Shown: in pieces, positions 40,041 through 50,591 of the stretch
Layout: each line of letters starts with the position of its first letter
How positions within the stretch are numbered: the stretch's first letter is position 1
Assembly (NCBI RefSeq): GCF_902686445.1
Contig: NC_062217.1
Coordinates: 89,399,758-89,463,757, forward strand
DNA from: Sciurus carolinensis
Taxonomy: Eukaryota > Chordata > Mammalia > Rodentia > Sciuridae
Direction of reading: 5' to 3'
Length of the DNA: 64,000 nt
Translations under genes and position numbers: made by a program
Notes under the pieces: generated by a model
Told to the model about the DNA's origin: nothing
Database searches by the model: none
What the model saw: only the letters and a program-made list of their open reading frames with translations

Positions 40041-41039
40041 CTGGGGAGATCCCTCAGGACCTTGGGGGCATCAGAAAGGTGTGGGGGTGGCTGAGGTCTG
40101 ACCAAGGGGACAGTAACACCCTGGTAAGCATGGTCCATCTGGAAGGTTTTCCAGCCCCTGTGGAGACAGACTTTGTCCAAGACAGAAAAATTGACTTCAA
40201 ATGAGAAGAGCAGAGTGCCCTGGTCTGAATCTACACCTGAAAGAATAGAGTTCCATGGAGTTCAAGGTATGAGGCTTTGGAGCTGTACTCTGTGTCTCCT
40301 TCTGGCTCTGAGGTCCCTCGTGGTTTTGCAGATCAATCCCTCTATGGCTAAAAGGCATGTTTGGTCACATCCATGGGACTGTGTTCAGAAAATAAACTAG
40401 GTCTTGGACATACAGGCCAGTCAGTATGCATTGTTGGAGTGAGCAGTGTGTGGCCTGGGTATAGGTGATATGCTGATGCCTTGAGATCTCAACTTGATTC
40501 TGGTGTGACACATCAATATGATTGTGGGCCCCTCAGGGTCCAGGGACTGTGCAGGAAAATGATGCCCTCTGATTTTTTCAGCAGCACCTGTTCATTTACC
40601 ATCTGGCTATACTTTGTTCTAGGTGGTTTATATAAATTGGGACAGACAACTAAGTGAAAAATGCATGTCACTCTTCCTTGTCCCATATAGTCACTGCTAT
40701 GCTTACCTTCCCAGCCTTGGGCCCAATCCTGGCCAGGCCTCCTGAAGTCCTGTCCCATGCTTCCTATACAGGCCAAACCCCTGCTTCCTTCAGATCTTGA
40801 CTGGATGGTATCTTTTCTTTTCCCTCCATTGACATTTGTCAACATCCTAGGTTGCCTTTGAGCCTCCACCAATTCTTCCCACATGCCTGGGCCAGGCCCT
40901 GATATTTACTCTGTCTCCTTCTGGCCTCTTTCCCATTGTGAGCTCCTTTTGTATCCATTCCCACTCCTGGCCCAAGAAGGTCTTGAAAAGAGCTTGGTAT
41001 AAGGGACTGTATATCCATTGAATCTCCTCCACAAGCAAG

Positions 41040-41234
41040 CCTAGGGCCTCTGAGACAAACAGACCAGTTAGGAACAGGGCAAAGTCCAGAGAGATGGTTC
41101 TGGTGTCCCAAATCAGCACAGAATTGCCCTGCAGGGCAGGGTCTGCAGTCTCTGGCACTGCACCTTTCTCTGAAGGTGCCTCTGGGACATGGGTGTTGGG
41201 TGGGGTTCTGGGAACCCAGAGGGCAGTAGTAGCC
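41040..41234 (-). pseudogene. 3' part of the retrovirus-interrupted cysteine-rich exon
   Basis: It continues without frame change from the 44,535 segment once the provirus and one copy of GTAGCC are ignored: GYYCPLGSQNPTQHPCPRGT, then CRPCPAGQFCADLGHQNHL and SGLCPVPNWSVC. The frame stays open to about 40,839. I cannot place the donor, so the 3' boundary is approximate. Confidence 0.7.
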
Positions 41235-41579
41235 TGTGGCAGGCGAAACCCGGGGCCCAGGTTATGCCACATGCATCTAAGATGGCAACTGGCAGAGAGC
41301 CAAAGGGTGTGCTGAATGCACCTTGAGAAAAACAGGAAGTGTTTACCATTGACTATATGATAATTAGTTCAGCCGCCTAGTGCATGGACAGATATATCTT
41401 ACATGTATGCTTGAGCTCGTGATCACTTGACCTTTAATAAGATTGGATGGACATATCTGATTACAATTGCTTATGGATGAGACTGCTTATATATTGAGGG
41501 TGTTATCCGAATAAAGCAGAGGCTGCTTCGAGACCTTCTGAAGAGTACATGTCGTTTGGCCCGCTGGTCGGTGGCAAGT
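41235..41579 (+). repeat. 5' LTR of the exon-disrupting provirus
   Basis: It begins TGTGGCAGGC. It carries a TATA-like 'cttatatattg' near 41,487 and a polyadenylation signal AATAAA at 41,510-41,515. The 3' boundary is approximate because the LTR ends diverge after 'gcaagt'. Confidence 0.85.
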
Positions 41580-41585
41580 TTTAAG

Positions 41586-41603
41586 TGGTGGCCCGTATGG
41601 AGA
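41586..41603 (+). other. Primer binding site, tRNA-Ile-like
   Basis: The 18 bases TGGTGGCCCGTATGGAGA match the complement of the tRNA-Ile(AAT) 3' end except for two positions. It sits just after the 5' LTR. Assignment is from remembered tRNA sequence. Confidence 0.6.
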
Positions 41604-41890
41604 ATGGTGAGTGCTCAAGTAAGTAGTAAAGAAGAAAATTTTTCACTAGCACAGTCAACTATCAGGTTTCCCTATTTGAGAAAATGGTTGCCTTAAGGTT
41701 TTAATGGAAGGTTTCCCTAGAGAGGGAACGCAACAGAAGATTCCCCTAGTGAGGGAATGTAATGAAAGGCTGTCCCAAGAGACAGCAAAGGACGTCCTGT
41801 AGTAAATGAATATGTGTAAGGTGTTATTTGTGTTACCTTTTCTTTTTTTTTTTTTTTTGTTTCGTTTCTGTTTGTTGTCGTTGTGGCGAT

Positions 41891-42604
41891 ATGGACATTA
41901 GTTCATTTCTGTCTGACTTCCAAAAAACAAAAATTTCAAGAACAGTTAAGAGAAGTGAAAAAATATTAAAAACTATAAAAGAAGAACAATCAAGTCAAGC
42001 TTCTGAAAGAGACAGGAGATGTTCAGACTCAGAACAGGGATGTGACTCTGAAGAACAGGAGCTATCTGAGAAAGAGCTAGAAAAGAAGTTCCCTCAGTGG
42101 CATTTAACCCCTACCACGCCAAGCCCTCCAGCGTATAATCCAGATCACCACCCTTTTCCAAGTTGTAGGGGCACATGTACCTGCTGCACAGGGGTGGCCC
42201 CCAGTCAGTGGGCTGATGTAGAATCTCGATCAGTGTTCCCAATATTCCCGGTATTTGAAGATCAAAACAATCAGAGATATCATCAAATTCTATATAAAAA
42301 ATTAATAAAACAATTAAAAGAGGCAGTTATGTCCTATGGAGTACAAGCTGCATTTACCATTTTTTTATTAGAGAATGTTGCAAGTCAAAATCTTACTCTG
42401 ACTGATTGGGGTAATTTAGCAAAGACATGTTTATGTGGGGGACAATATCTCATGTGGAAGGTGGCTAACCAGGAGTTATGCTCTGATACTGCCCGATGTA
42501 ATGCAGTTGCGGGCAATCCTCAATGGAATCTAAACATGCTGACAGGCCAAGGACCATATGAAGGGCAAGGTAATCAGATTAATTTCCACCCCGGTGTATA
42601 TTAA
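41891..42604 (+). pseudogene. gag: gag fragment (matrix-like to capsid N-terminal part)
   Basis: ATG at 41,891 opens a frame to TAA at 42,602-42,604; an earlier in-frame ATG at 41,828 precedes a poly-Phe artefact of a T-run. The N-terminal part is charged (Lys/Glu-rich). A Pro-rich linker follows around codons 75-115, then a region like a betaretroviral capsid N-terminal domain, including a YKKLIKQLKEAV helix and a W-x-x-LAK motif. The frame ends where the sequence jumps into reverse transcriptase, so the capsid C-terminus and nucleocapsid zinc knuckles are deleted. Confidence 0.8.
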
Positions 42605-42990
42605 CAAATTAGCCCTCAAGTTTTAATCTATCATTGTATGGATGATATTTTGCTAGCTCATAAGGAAAAACCTGTCTTAGAGCAATGTTTAATGCCTTAT
42701 TAAAGTCACTGGAAAGATGGGGCTTACATATTGCCATTGATAAAGTACAAATGACAGACACCAAAAACTTCCTGGAATCTATCGTAAATGCAACAATGGT
42801 TAAACCCATAAAAATTACCTTTTGGGTGGACAAACTTAGAACTTTAAATGATATTCAAAAACTTTTGGGTGATATTAATTGGATTAGATCTTACCTTCAT
42901 TTACCCACCTCAAGTTTGGACCCCCTTTTTGATATTCTTAAAGGAGATTCTGACCCCCTTTAAGCGGGTGCTTACCCCTAAGGCTCAAAC
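42605..42990 (+). pseudogene. pol: pol: reverse-transcriptase fragment, frameshifted
   Basis: It starts just before the catalytic box, which reads CMDD at 42,635-42,646 in a DDILLAHK context (YMDD-type box with a changed first residue). The frame stops soon after. Thumb/connection text continues in another frame from about 42,685 (LRTLNDIQKLLGDINWIR). The palm N-terminus and the whole protease are missing. Confidence 0.8.
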
Positions 42991-43640
42991 AGCTCTCAAG
43001 CTTGTTGAAACAGCTATGGAAAAGGTTCATCTTGAGCATATTGACCTAGCTAAGTCTTTATCATTCATTGTCTTGGCCACAAATAAGTTACCCACAGGAG
43101 TGTTTTGGCAAAAGGGTCCTATTCTATAGGTTCACATGAATTATGCCTCTAACAAGGTCTTATCCTTATTTACTGAATCTGTGGCAGAATTAATCCTTAA
43201 GGCATTAAAAGTATCCCTTTCCACCTTTGGTATTCAACATGTCACAGGAATTTCCTATAATCCTACTGGAAAAAGCATTGTTGAGCGTGCCCATTTAATG
43301 CTTAAAAACATGCTTTATAAACAAAAAGGGGGAATAGGGGCATCATACAGATCCCCAAAAGACAAATTATCTATTGCCTTGTTCATCTTAATTTTTTAAA
43401 ATCTCAATTCTGAGGGCTGATCAGCTGCTGACCATCATTCAGAGCCTAATAAAAAACATCTACCTCAAGTGCTCTGGAAGGACATTCTATCAGGACAATG
43501 GAACGGCCCGGATCCGGTGTTAATTGGGACCTGAGGATCTGTTTGTGTTTTCCCACATGACACACAATTGCCAATTTGGGTGCCGGAGAGATTGTTCAAG
43601 GCCTCAACAGAGACCCAAAAACAGGAAGAGGATGAGGAGG
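42991..43640 (+). pseudogene. pol: pol: RNase H-like remnant fused by deletion to integrase C-terminal part
   Basis: Short RNase H-region text with an in-frame stop (about 43,127) and a SLFTESVAELILKAL stretch passes directly into integrase core text (YNPTGKSIVERAH, about 43,256-43,296). The C-terminal integrase part (GQWNGPDPV, then VFPHDTQLPIWVPERL-like text in alternating frames) runs to about 43,640. Several frame changes and stops are present. Confidence 0.75.
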
Positions 43641-44001
43641 CTTCTCCCACTGATGGTGTTGGCGATTTCTCACCAAGTTAATGGAGGAGACTTGCATGAA
43701 CTATGGGGGATAGTAAAGACATGGTCCTACCCTATACCCCTTACCAACTCTTCTATTCTATATCCTCCTATTTTTACAACAATTGGCCACATTTCTCCAG
43801 TCTGCTGTTCAATGGGGAAAATAATGGTTTGGGTTTTTGTCCGGGGGAGGTCTATTGTGTGTTGTATCTGTTCTGTGCATATAGTATTTATACAAAATGC
43901 ATATACATCAGCACAGAGAAACAGCCATTATTCACCAAGCTCTCATCGCAATTGATGCTGGCTCATCCCCCCAAGTCTGGTTAAATATGCTGGACTGGTA
44001 G
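43615..44001 (+). pseudogene. env: env remnants: leader and transmembrane tail joined by deletion
   Basis: A basic segment (KNRKRMRRLLPLMVLAI) resembles an Env signal region overlapping the end of pol, followed by a short surface-protein start. Hydrophobic transmembrane text and the cytoplasmic tail follow (about 43,916-44,001; SSPQVWLNMLDW). This tail is nearly the same as the tail of the minus-strand provirus (57,180-57,416). Almost all of SU and the TM ectodomain is deleted. Confidence 0.7.
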
Positions 44002-44151
44002 TCAAAGATGGGTAAGATTCATGGGAGCTCATACCTACCTAAGACAGGAAATGAGGGTAGAGCCTCATTGTCCAATGACAGGTAAGGATGTTGCTCTACT
44101 GTGGACAACCTAAGACAGGCACGGTCTCTTTTATAAACAGAAAGGGGGAAA

Positions 44152-44501
44152 TGTGGCAAGCAAGACCTGGGGCCCAGGGTTATACCACATGCATCTAAGA
44201 CGGTGACTGGCAGAGAGCCAAAGGGTGTGCTGAATGTGCCTTGAGAAAAACAGGAAGCGTTTACCATTGGCTGTATGATAATTAGTTCAGCCGCCTAGAT
44301 CGTGGACAGATATATCTTACATGTATGCTTGAGTTCGTGATTGCTTGACCTTTAATAAGATTGGATGGACATATCTGATTACAATTGCTTATGCATGAGA
44401 CTGCTTATATATTGAGGGTGTTATCCAAATAAAGCGGAAGCTGCTTCATGAACTTCTGAAGAGTACATGTCATTTGTCCCGCTGGTCAGCAGCAAGTGGC
44501 A
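44152..44501 (+). repeat. 3' LTR of the exon-disrupting provirus
   Basis: It begins TGTGGCAAGC immediately after the purine tract AAAGGGGGAAA. It is collinear with the 5' LTR over about 345 bases with roughly 30 differences. It ends GTGGCA before the GTAGCC duplication. Confidence 0.88.
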
Positions 44502-44507
44502 GTAGCC

Positions 44508-44535
44508 AGCAGGACAATCCATTGGCCTCATGGGC
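44508..44535 (-). pseudogene. 5' part of the retrovirus-interrupted cysteine-rich exon
   Basis: Acceptor gggagtcag begins a phase-2 frame PMRPMDCPAG. It stops at the retroviral target duplication GTAGCC (44,502-44,507). The rest of the exon resumes at 41,234 on the other side of the provirus, where the minus-strand frame continues as GYYCPLGS. Confidence 0.78.
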
Positions 44536-44990
44536 CTGACTCCTTGCTCCCAGATCTCAAAGAGACAGAACCTGTGGACACAGTGTGTCGTTGGTCAGAA
44601 ATTGGTACATCCACATTCCCAGTCTTTCTGGAAACTTTCTGGAAAGTGAGATTTCCTCCAGGGAAAGGAAACTTCTGGGACCTGGGGATTTGGACTAAAG
44701 CAAAATTCTCACAAGTCCTTCAGAAGGCAGAGAAAATGGAAAACAGGTAGACAACAGGCTTTATTCTTTTGCATGAATCTGCATCCTTCCATAGTCCTGC
44801 ACTGGCTTTGGGGTATTGATGGCACTGGGCTGTCAGGCAGTTGCAAGCTGGGGTGCCCATGGTGATCAGTCACTATCCATGAGGTCATCTGCCACATGAG
44901 TTAGCCCCTTTTGCCTTCAGGGAACTTGGGAAAATCTAGGTGTTAATAGACAGAGAAGAGGGACCTCCCAGACCAGGTGGCAGCTCTCAC

Positions 44991-45111
44991 TTTCCAGCAG
45001 GACAGGTCTTGCAGATGCGCTGTCCAGGTTCATCTTGACACTGTCCAGGGGATCAGATCAAAGACTCCAGACTGCCTGTGCGTCATGAGTGCCCAGGGGG
45101 ACGGATAGCAT
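44991..45111 (-). pseudogene. Cysteine-rich exon with two TGA stops
   Basis: 121 bp, phase 1 to 2, acceptor ttttctag and donor GTGAGA. The frame reads AIRPPGHS, TGA (45,083-45,085), RTGSLESLI, TGA (45,053-45,055), SPGQCQDEPGQRICKTCPAG. An Arg (CGT) stands where the module Cys (TGT) is expected. The exon joins the interrupted exon downstream in frame. Confidence 0.72.
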
Positions 45112-45514
45112 CTAGAAAAGAAAAGGGAAAGACTTGTTCTGGGTCTACTAAGGGGAGCTGGAATTGACCATTGTCTTTGGGCTTCTTCCCTTGTTTGCCT
45201 GGCCTGTTTCACAAGAGGGGGATCTTTGACCCGAGAGGACTTTTATTTCCTCCCCCAAAGCACAAATTCTCTATCCTTGACTGATCTAAGTGTTTCTTTA
45301 TGTTTCCTTCCTTCTTTCTCATCCCAGGAGTCTCCATCTCCATTTATGAGCAGACACTGACCTCTGGGTGCAGGAGGAGCTTCACCAATGCACAGTATTC
45401 CTCACCCCTTCTGCACAGTCCAGGAGCCATAGAATCTAAGCTGAAGGGAATCCCATGGTTTATGTCTCCCTCTGAGATGAACCACTGGGAATTGTGAGAA
45501 GGGTCCATTCTTAC

Positions 45515-45691
45515 CTGGACTGTGTCCAGAGAAAGAGGCGCAGGGGCAATACCAGCCTCCTTCACACAAGGCCTCTGGAGAACTCAAGCCAGCCAGGGAG
45601 CAGAACCAGCCAGCTGGACATGGCTGGCAGTCCTCCACGGATGCAGCACCTGGGATGGGCAAGAAGGAACCTGCAGGTGCACACACTGAGC
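45515..45691 (-). pseudogene. Cysteine-rich exon
   Basis: 177 bp, phase 1-1, acceptor cctgtcccag and donor GTAAGA. The open frame includes SVCAPAGSFLPIPGAASVED, CQPCPAGWFCSLAGLSSPEA and LCEGGWYCP. Its first two bases (GC) complete a T|GC cysteine codon with an upstream exon ending in T. It is well preserved. Confidence 0.8.
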
Positions 45692-46071
45692 CTGGGACAG
45701 GAGGTCTCCTGGATGGAGACCCATGACAGTGCTCCCATTGTGCTCTGCTCCCTCAACCTCACATGTGTGTGATATTGATAATTCCTGATTTCTCATCTAG
45801 TATTCTGGGGCAAAAGCTCAGTGGAACCCTCCCCAAATCCCCACAGTGTTTTTGCAGCTGAACCTCTCTGTAACCTTCTCTGAGAGACAGCCCAGTTCAT
45901 GATCATTCCAGTTACTCTTTCAACCTCCACATGGCATGCTCTATCTGTGTAGGACTGACTCTGCTATGTAAGGGAAATTCAGGGATTTATTCTTGTGTGT
46001 CTCTTCAGAAGACTCACAAGGCTGACTTCTAGTTCCTCTCTCCTCTCAGGGGCCCAGAGAGTAGACCTCAC

Positions 46072-46259
46072 CCAAGAGAGACACACCGGGGGAGCATGGA
46101 GCTGGCCAGGGGCTGCCCTGGGGACAGAGTGTCCTAGAGGGCAGAGGTCTCCTATGATCCCATCAGTGGGATTAGGGACAGATGCTCTCGGAGTGCAGTA
46201 GAACCCAGCTCTGCAGGGCCTTGATGGGGCCACCAGTCCAGGCAGGAGACAATAGAACC
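46072..46259 (-). pseudogene. Cysteine-rich exon
   Basis: The acceptor tccttccag opens FYCLLPGLVAPSRPCRAGFY, CTPRASVPNPTDGIIGDLC and PLGHSVPRAAPGQLHAPPVC. A GTGAGG donor at 46,071 gives 188 bp but leaves the next exon out of phase. In sister exons the donor follows the last Cys as T|GTGAG; here that position reads T|GTCTCT, suggesting a mutated donor. No internal stop is seen. Confidence 0.7.
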
Positions 46260-46477
46260 CTGGAAGGAATAACAGGATACCCCTGGGCTGGGGGCAGAGG
46301 ACATGAGTTGTCTGTCCCCCAGGGATGATCTCCTCAGATGCCCTGAGATTGTGGCCCAGGCCTCTTCATTTGATCCAGGCCTGAGTTCTATACTCATTGT
46401 GCAGGGACAGTGTGGCCCGATGTGGCCAGGGTGGGAAAAAGAAGATGGGGTGGGTCCTTTCCCCTTATCTGCCTCAC

Positions 46478-46600
46478 AGGGAGTACAATCTGACTGCTGG
46501 ACGCCCCCTCTCTGCGGCTTGTATGTGCCCCTGGAGCAGGGGAACTGAAAAGCAAAGGTGGTGGACGCTGGGCAGTAGTGGCCAGCAGGACATTCATTTC
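46478..46600 (-). pseudogene. Cysteine-rich exon
   Basis: 123 bp, phase 1-1. The open frame reads NECPAGHYCPASTTFAFQFP, CSRGTYKPQRGGVQQSDC and TP, and the final T before donor GTGAGG starts a split codon that would be Cys in the unspliced text. It is a textbook copy of the module's first half. Confidence 0.78.
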
Positions 46601-47043
46601 CTGCCACAGATGAGGTGTTGGCCAGGGAGAGGAAACTACAGAGAGGAGAGGGGAGGAAGGTATCAGAGGTCTGGGTGTCTGATGTGTGCCAAGGTGGCTA
46701 CCTGGGTCACTGTCCACCACTGACTTCTGGACTTATCACCCTCTCAGGGATGCTCCTCTGCACAGTGCAGTGCCCTAACTGAGGGTTTGGGGTTGGAGGA
46801 GGTGAATGGCTTAAATGGCAGGTAAACAGTTGCAGACTTGAAATTAGGAATGACTCAGTGATACTTAACAAAGAGATCACAAGACAGAGACAGATGGCTG
46901 AGGAGGAGTTGTGGAAATTCTCTGGTGACTTCTTATAGTCCGTGGCTTAGCCACCTTCTGCAGCAGGAATGCAAATGTTGTGTCCAGAAACTCAAGGGTC
47001 CCCAGGATGCCTCTTAGCACTTACCCCTGGGGACAAGGCTCAC

Positions 47044-47124
47044 AGTGACCTTGAGCAGTCAGGGTGTTGTGGGTTCCTGCAGGGCAGGATTTGGGGGAGA
47101 CAGTACCAGGGGGTCAAAAATGTC
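47044..47124 (-). pseudogene. Cysteine-rich exon with TGA at a cysteine position
   Basis: A strong acceptor (ttccttttcag) is followed in phase 1 by HF, TGA (47,114-47,116) and PPGTVSPKSCPAGTHNTLTA. The TGA stands where sister modules have the Cys of CPPG. Two donors are possible. T|GTGAGC gives 81 bp, phase 1-1 (used here), but its junction with the next exon forms a TGA codon. A downstream GTAAGT gives 100 bp but puts the next exon out of phase. Confidence 0.65.
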
Positions 47125-47379
47125 CTGAAAAGGAAGCAGACCTCACAGGTCAGGGTTCCAGGGAGCCCCCTCCCTGTTGTTCATTGTATTCCCAGGCTTA
47201 TAGGGCTCTTACAGGCGCATGGAACTATAGGATCCAGCGCACATTTGTTAGTCTTCCCAGGGTTCTTGGCCCCCATCAGATGGCAGAGGAAGGGGCTGCT
47301 GAGCTTCCACTTGACTTTGGAATTGCTCATTCCCCAACTTCCCAGGTTCCTCCTTAGCTACTCCTTCCCAAGGGGGTAC

Positions 47380-47500
47380 CTGCAGGGCATGGGCCACTGG
47401 TCCTGTCCCCCAGGTTCCAGTTGGGGAAAAGAGCGCCCTGCAGACAGAAGAACTCTTCATTGCAGATTCCAGAAGGGTTGGTGAGGCCAGCAGAGATGCA
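47380..47500 (-). pseudogene. Cysteine-rich exon
   Basis: 121 bp, phase 0 to 1, acceptor ggatcactag and donor GTACCC. It is open and includes CISAGLTNPSGICNEEFFCL and GPCPAG. The AGLTNPSG tail completes the module begun in the previous exon, as expected for modules split between exons. Confidence 0.75.
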
Positions 47501-48425
47501 CTAGTGATCCAGCAGGTATGAGAGAAGGCAATCTGCTGGAGACCCCAAGTGAGAATGCATGACCTTGACTCCTGCCAGGACAGGAAAGCAGGGCCACCAG
47601 AGGAAGATGTGTGAGAAGTGTTTGGTGAGGGAGCAGAGGACTGAAAGGGGGCTTCAATCTGAGACTATCTTCTTTGGTTTCCTGCCCATCTTAGTCCACC
47701 TTCTCCCACCAACAACGGCCCATTCATCGTGTAATCATGTCTCTTTGCTGGCACATTCTCCAGGATGGATGGGTGCTCACTCCCCACAGGCTGAACCTTT
47801 GTGTGTCAGCCCCAAACATCAATCCAGTGGGCTCATTTGTAGCCAAGAATTCACCCTTCAAACTACTCCATCCACAAGTTGCCCTTCCTCTATCTCTTCC
47901 TTCCATCTCTTCAATTCCTTCTTCTTTACTTAATTCTCTTTTTGTGGTTTGACTCATAGCACCAAAGAATGACTAGTCCTTCTTCTACGTCTGAAGACCT
48001 ACTGTGGTGGGGCCCCTTCCCTCCCTACACCATTGCATGCATGAGCCTTGTTTGCTGTATTCCCAGATGTTTTAGCCCCAGCTTATGTTACTCGTTCAGC
48101 ATTTCACACATGCTTGTTGGGAACTACGCTGTGGCTTAAGAGCAGTGAGCAAAAGACAGGTTCCCTGACTTTGGGATGCTCTTATTTTAGTGAGGAAAAC
48201 CTTATAAATAAGGTCAAAACAGAACATGAGACTGTGCTGTGTGCTCATGGGGCCATGGCATGCCACTGGTGGAAGTGACCTGAGGAAGAAAGGCAGCTAG
48301 CTGGACTGGTGTCCCTGACCACAAGACCCTATGATAAACTTTGATCTTGGGGGCAATGTGGTTTGGTCAAATCCAATCAGGTCCCTCCTCACCATGGCCT
48401 TTTGTCCCAGCTGAGATTTCCCTAC

Positions 48426-48532
48426 CTCTGAGCCAATCTTGATCCAGGGACTGAAGGTGCCAGGTGGGCAGGGTTGAGGCATGGCTGATCCCCTGGGGCA
48501 GTAGTATCCCTGAGGACAAGGGCCAGCCTCCT
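48426..48532 (-). pseudogene. Cysteine-rich exon
   Basis: 107 bp, phase 1 to 0, acceptor ggtttccag and donor GTAGGG. The open frame includes AGPCPQGYYCPRGSAMPQPC and PPGTFSPWIKIGSE. It joins the next exon in frame at phase 0. No lesion is seen. Confidence 0.78.
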
Positions 48533-49896
48533 CTGGAAACCAAGTCACAGGTCAGCCTGACCACTGGGAAGGGCAAGAGGAGGAAGGGGAGGAGGAATGT
48601 GCTACCTGTACTATCTCCTGCTTTCCCCATTTGGGCTCTGGGCCCAGGTGATTGGACTACTGGTTCTGAGGACACTGTGAAATGGTCCCTCCCCCAGCCC
48701 ACACCCTCTGTAAGAAGTAATCACATACACCCATGCTGCTAGCTCCCACTGGAAGAGGTCAGGGAAGCTTTACTGATGATGGCAGTGCCCACTGGAAGGA
48801 GACCTGGGAGAGCAGGTTTCTTCCTGGGATGTTGAAGCCTGGGGACTGTAGAAGATTTACAGTGTCTGATAGGGGCTCAAAAGTAACCTTCCATTCTTGC
48901 TCTTGTAGTGAGGTCCATGCAGACATCTTGTGTGGGCTCATGTTTTACATTCCCTAGTGACACTCATAAAGCAGGTCAGTTTCTGAACTACCTGGTTGTG
49001 ACTCCTCTTCTGCCATCCCTCACCCTGCATAGTCCATGCTCCAAGAAATTAGTGGGTGAGTGAGGTCAGGAACTGCTTGGTTTCTTCAATGTTGCTGAAC
49101 AGACCTTTGGAGCTGGGGAATGAGCTGTGCATTGAGCAAGTGTCACCAGATATCCTCCTGTCAGAGGCTGGTGTGACCCTTGTGTTCCAAGGGGATTGCA
49201 GATTGGCAGAAACCTGGATCAGGGTCACTGGCCTGGGTACCAGCCAGGTGAAAGTCTGTGTGTCAAGAAGGGCTATCCCTCCTCCTGAGTATCAGTTTCC
49301 TCACCTACCAGAGATAGGGATTGGCTGGGAGTGCAGGAGTTTTTCTTCAGTCTCTGGATAAAGGGATTCAGGGTCTCTAGGGAAAACATGTGAACCTCTG
49401 TGTGCCTGGCTATGTTTTCTAGAAGTGTGTCAATGAATTTCAAAGGGCCTTGATCCAAGGTGATTTATGCTACAGCCACCATCCCCTAGCTGCTTAGGAG
49501 AATCACCTGGAAGCCTAACAAATCTATCATCTCTGATGCTCTGATTTGATGCTTAACCACCTTATTGTACATTGCAGAGCTTACAGTGACTTGAAGGTGT
49601 CTGAGATTCTCTGTCCCATGATCCCTAGTAGCTGGGGTCAGTCCTGGACCCTGTGAAGCTCAGAAGATCCTTAGGTTCCCACCTAGCATGGGCAGAGGAT
49701 GGAGGGGACATAAAGCAGAACTCTGTTCACCCCTGGGCCATAGTGTCCTGCACAAGCAGTGAGGCCAAGGAAGCATGGCCCAGGACAGAGACCCAGGTCT
49801 ATGGGACAGAAGTAATGAATCTGTCTCTCTGGATTGACCAGTGAGTGGGTGGAAGACCCTGAACCCCCAATTCCCAGTTGGGGATCTCAGGAACAC

Positions 49897-50114
49897 CTTC
49901 AGTGCTGGGCTCAGGGTGGAGTCAGGCTGAGCCTCTGGTGCAGAAGAAGCCATCCCAACACTGTCCACCAGTCTCTGTTGCATTGGTCTTGGGGCAGAAC
50001 CTGCCCCCATTACAGGCTTGACACTCCAGAAGGCTGGTTAGCCCAGGCGTGGGGCCATAGGTGCACTGGGGCAGGGCTACCAGTTGAGGCCTGTGCCTTC
50101 AGGACAGTCAAAAC
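49897..50114 (-). pseudogene. Cysteine-rich exon with TAG stop and 1-nt deletion
   Basis: Acceptor cttccacag (phase 1) opens DCPEGTGLNW, then TAG at 50,077-50,079 and PCPS. One base seems missing within about 50,060-50,076. After it the next frame gives YGPTPGLTSLLECQACNGGR, FCPKTNATETGGQCWDGFFC and TRGSA before another stop. The module alignment across the break is clear. The 3' end at a GTGTTC donor is tentative. Confidence 0.75.
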
Positions 50115-50420
50115 CTGTGGAAGGTGCAGGACACAGCTGGGGGTCTGGGGAGGTAAGAGAGGGGAGAATGACAAAGAATGGTGGGGAGCTGGGGAGCTCA
50201 GGCCTCCACATAGCCTGGCCTCTTCCTGGGGTCTCTTATCCAGGACATGTGAGTGCTCTGTGAATGCAGGGATAATTGCCTCTGGGCCCAAGTCTTTAGG
50301 TGCTTAGAGACTCAAGCGAGGCCTGAAGGAAGTAGGTTCATGGGAAATAACTGCCCAGAGCTTACGGCCACAACCCTTTGGTCTTCGATCAGCCAGCTGG
50401 GCTTCTAGCTGCTCACTAAC

Positions 50421-50591
50421 CTCTGGGACACAGCTGTGGTCTCAGCCCTGGGACACAGTAGTGGCCATTGGGACAGATGCAACATTCTGTTGTGTATATA
50501 CTGGAGGATAGGAGCCTGGAGGACATGGTGTGTGGTCTACATTTTCCCATGGACAGAGATGCTCAGGTGGGCAGAATCCTCTTGTGATGCC
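50421..50591 (-). pseudogene. Cysteine-rich exon with frameshift
   Basis: The first frame reads GFCPPEHLCPWENVDHTPCP and PGSYP. The second frame reads TECCICPNGHYCVPGLRPQL and then CPRG up to a GTTAGT donor. The two halves make one standard module only with a 1-nt indel near 50,500-50,511. The acceptor is uncertain. Confidence 0.68.

Larger units (their letters stand above)
41235..44501 (+). mobile_element. Endogenous betaretrovirus-like provirus, internally deleted, inside an exon
   Basis: A 3,267-bp provirus flanked by the 6-bp duplication GTAGCC (41,229-41,234 and 44,502-44,507), with two LTRs of about 350 bp. In order it holds a tRNA-Ile-like primer site, a gag fragment, RT, RNase H-like and integrase fragments, short env pieces and a purine-rich tract before the 3' LTR. 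Large deletions remove NC, protease, the RT N-terminus, most of RNase H/integrase and most of env. LTRs differ at roughly 30 of about 345 positions by eye, so it is not recent. It cannot encode functional proteins. Integrase and env tails resemble those of the provirus at 56.7-62.2 kb. Confidence 0.9.

Noticed and set aside
41828..41890. Upstream ATG at 41,828 as the gag start
   Set aside because: It reads through a T-run as poly-Phe; the ATG at 41,891 fits the start of Gag-like sequence better.
46969..47484. 171-codon plus-strand open frame
   Set aside because: It is the shadow of the minus-strand cysteine-rich exons at 47,044-47,124 and 47,380-47,500.
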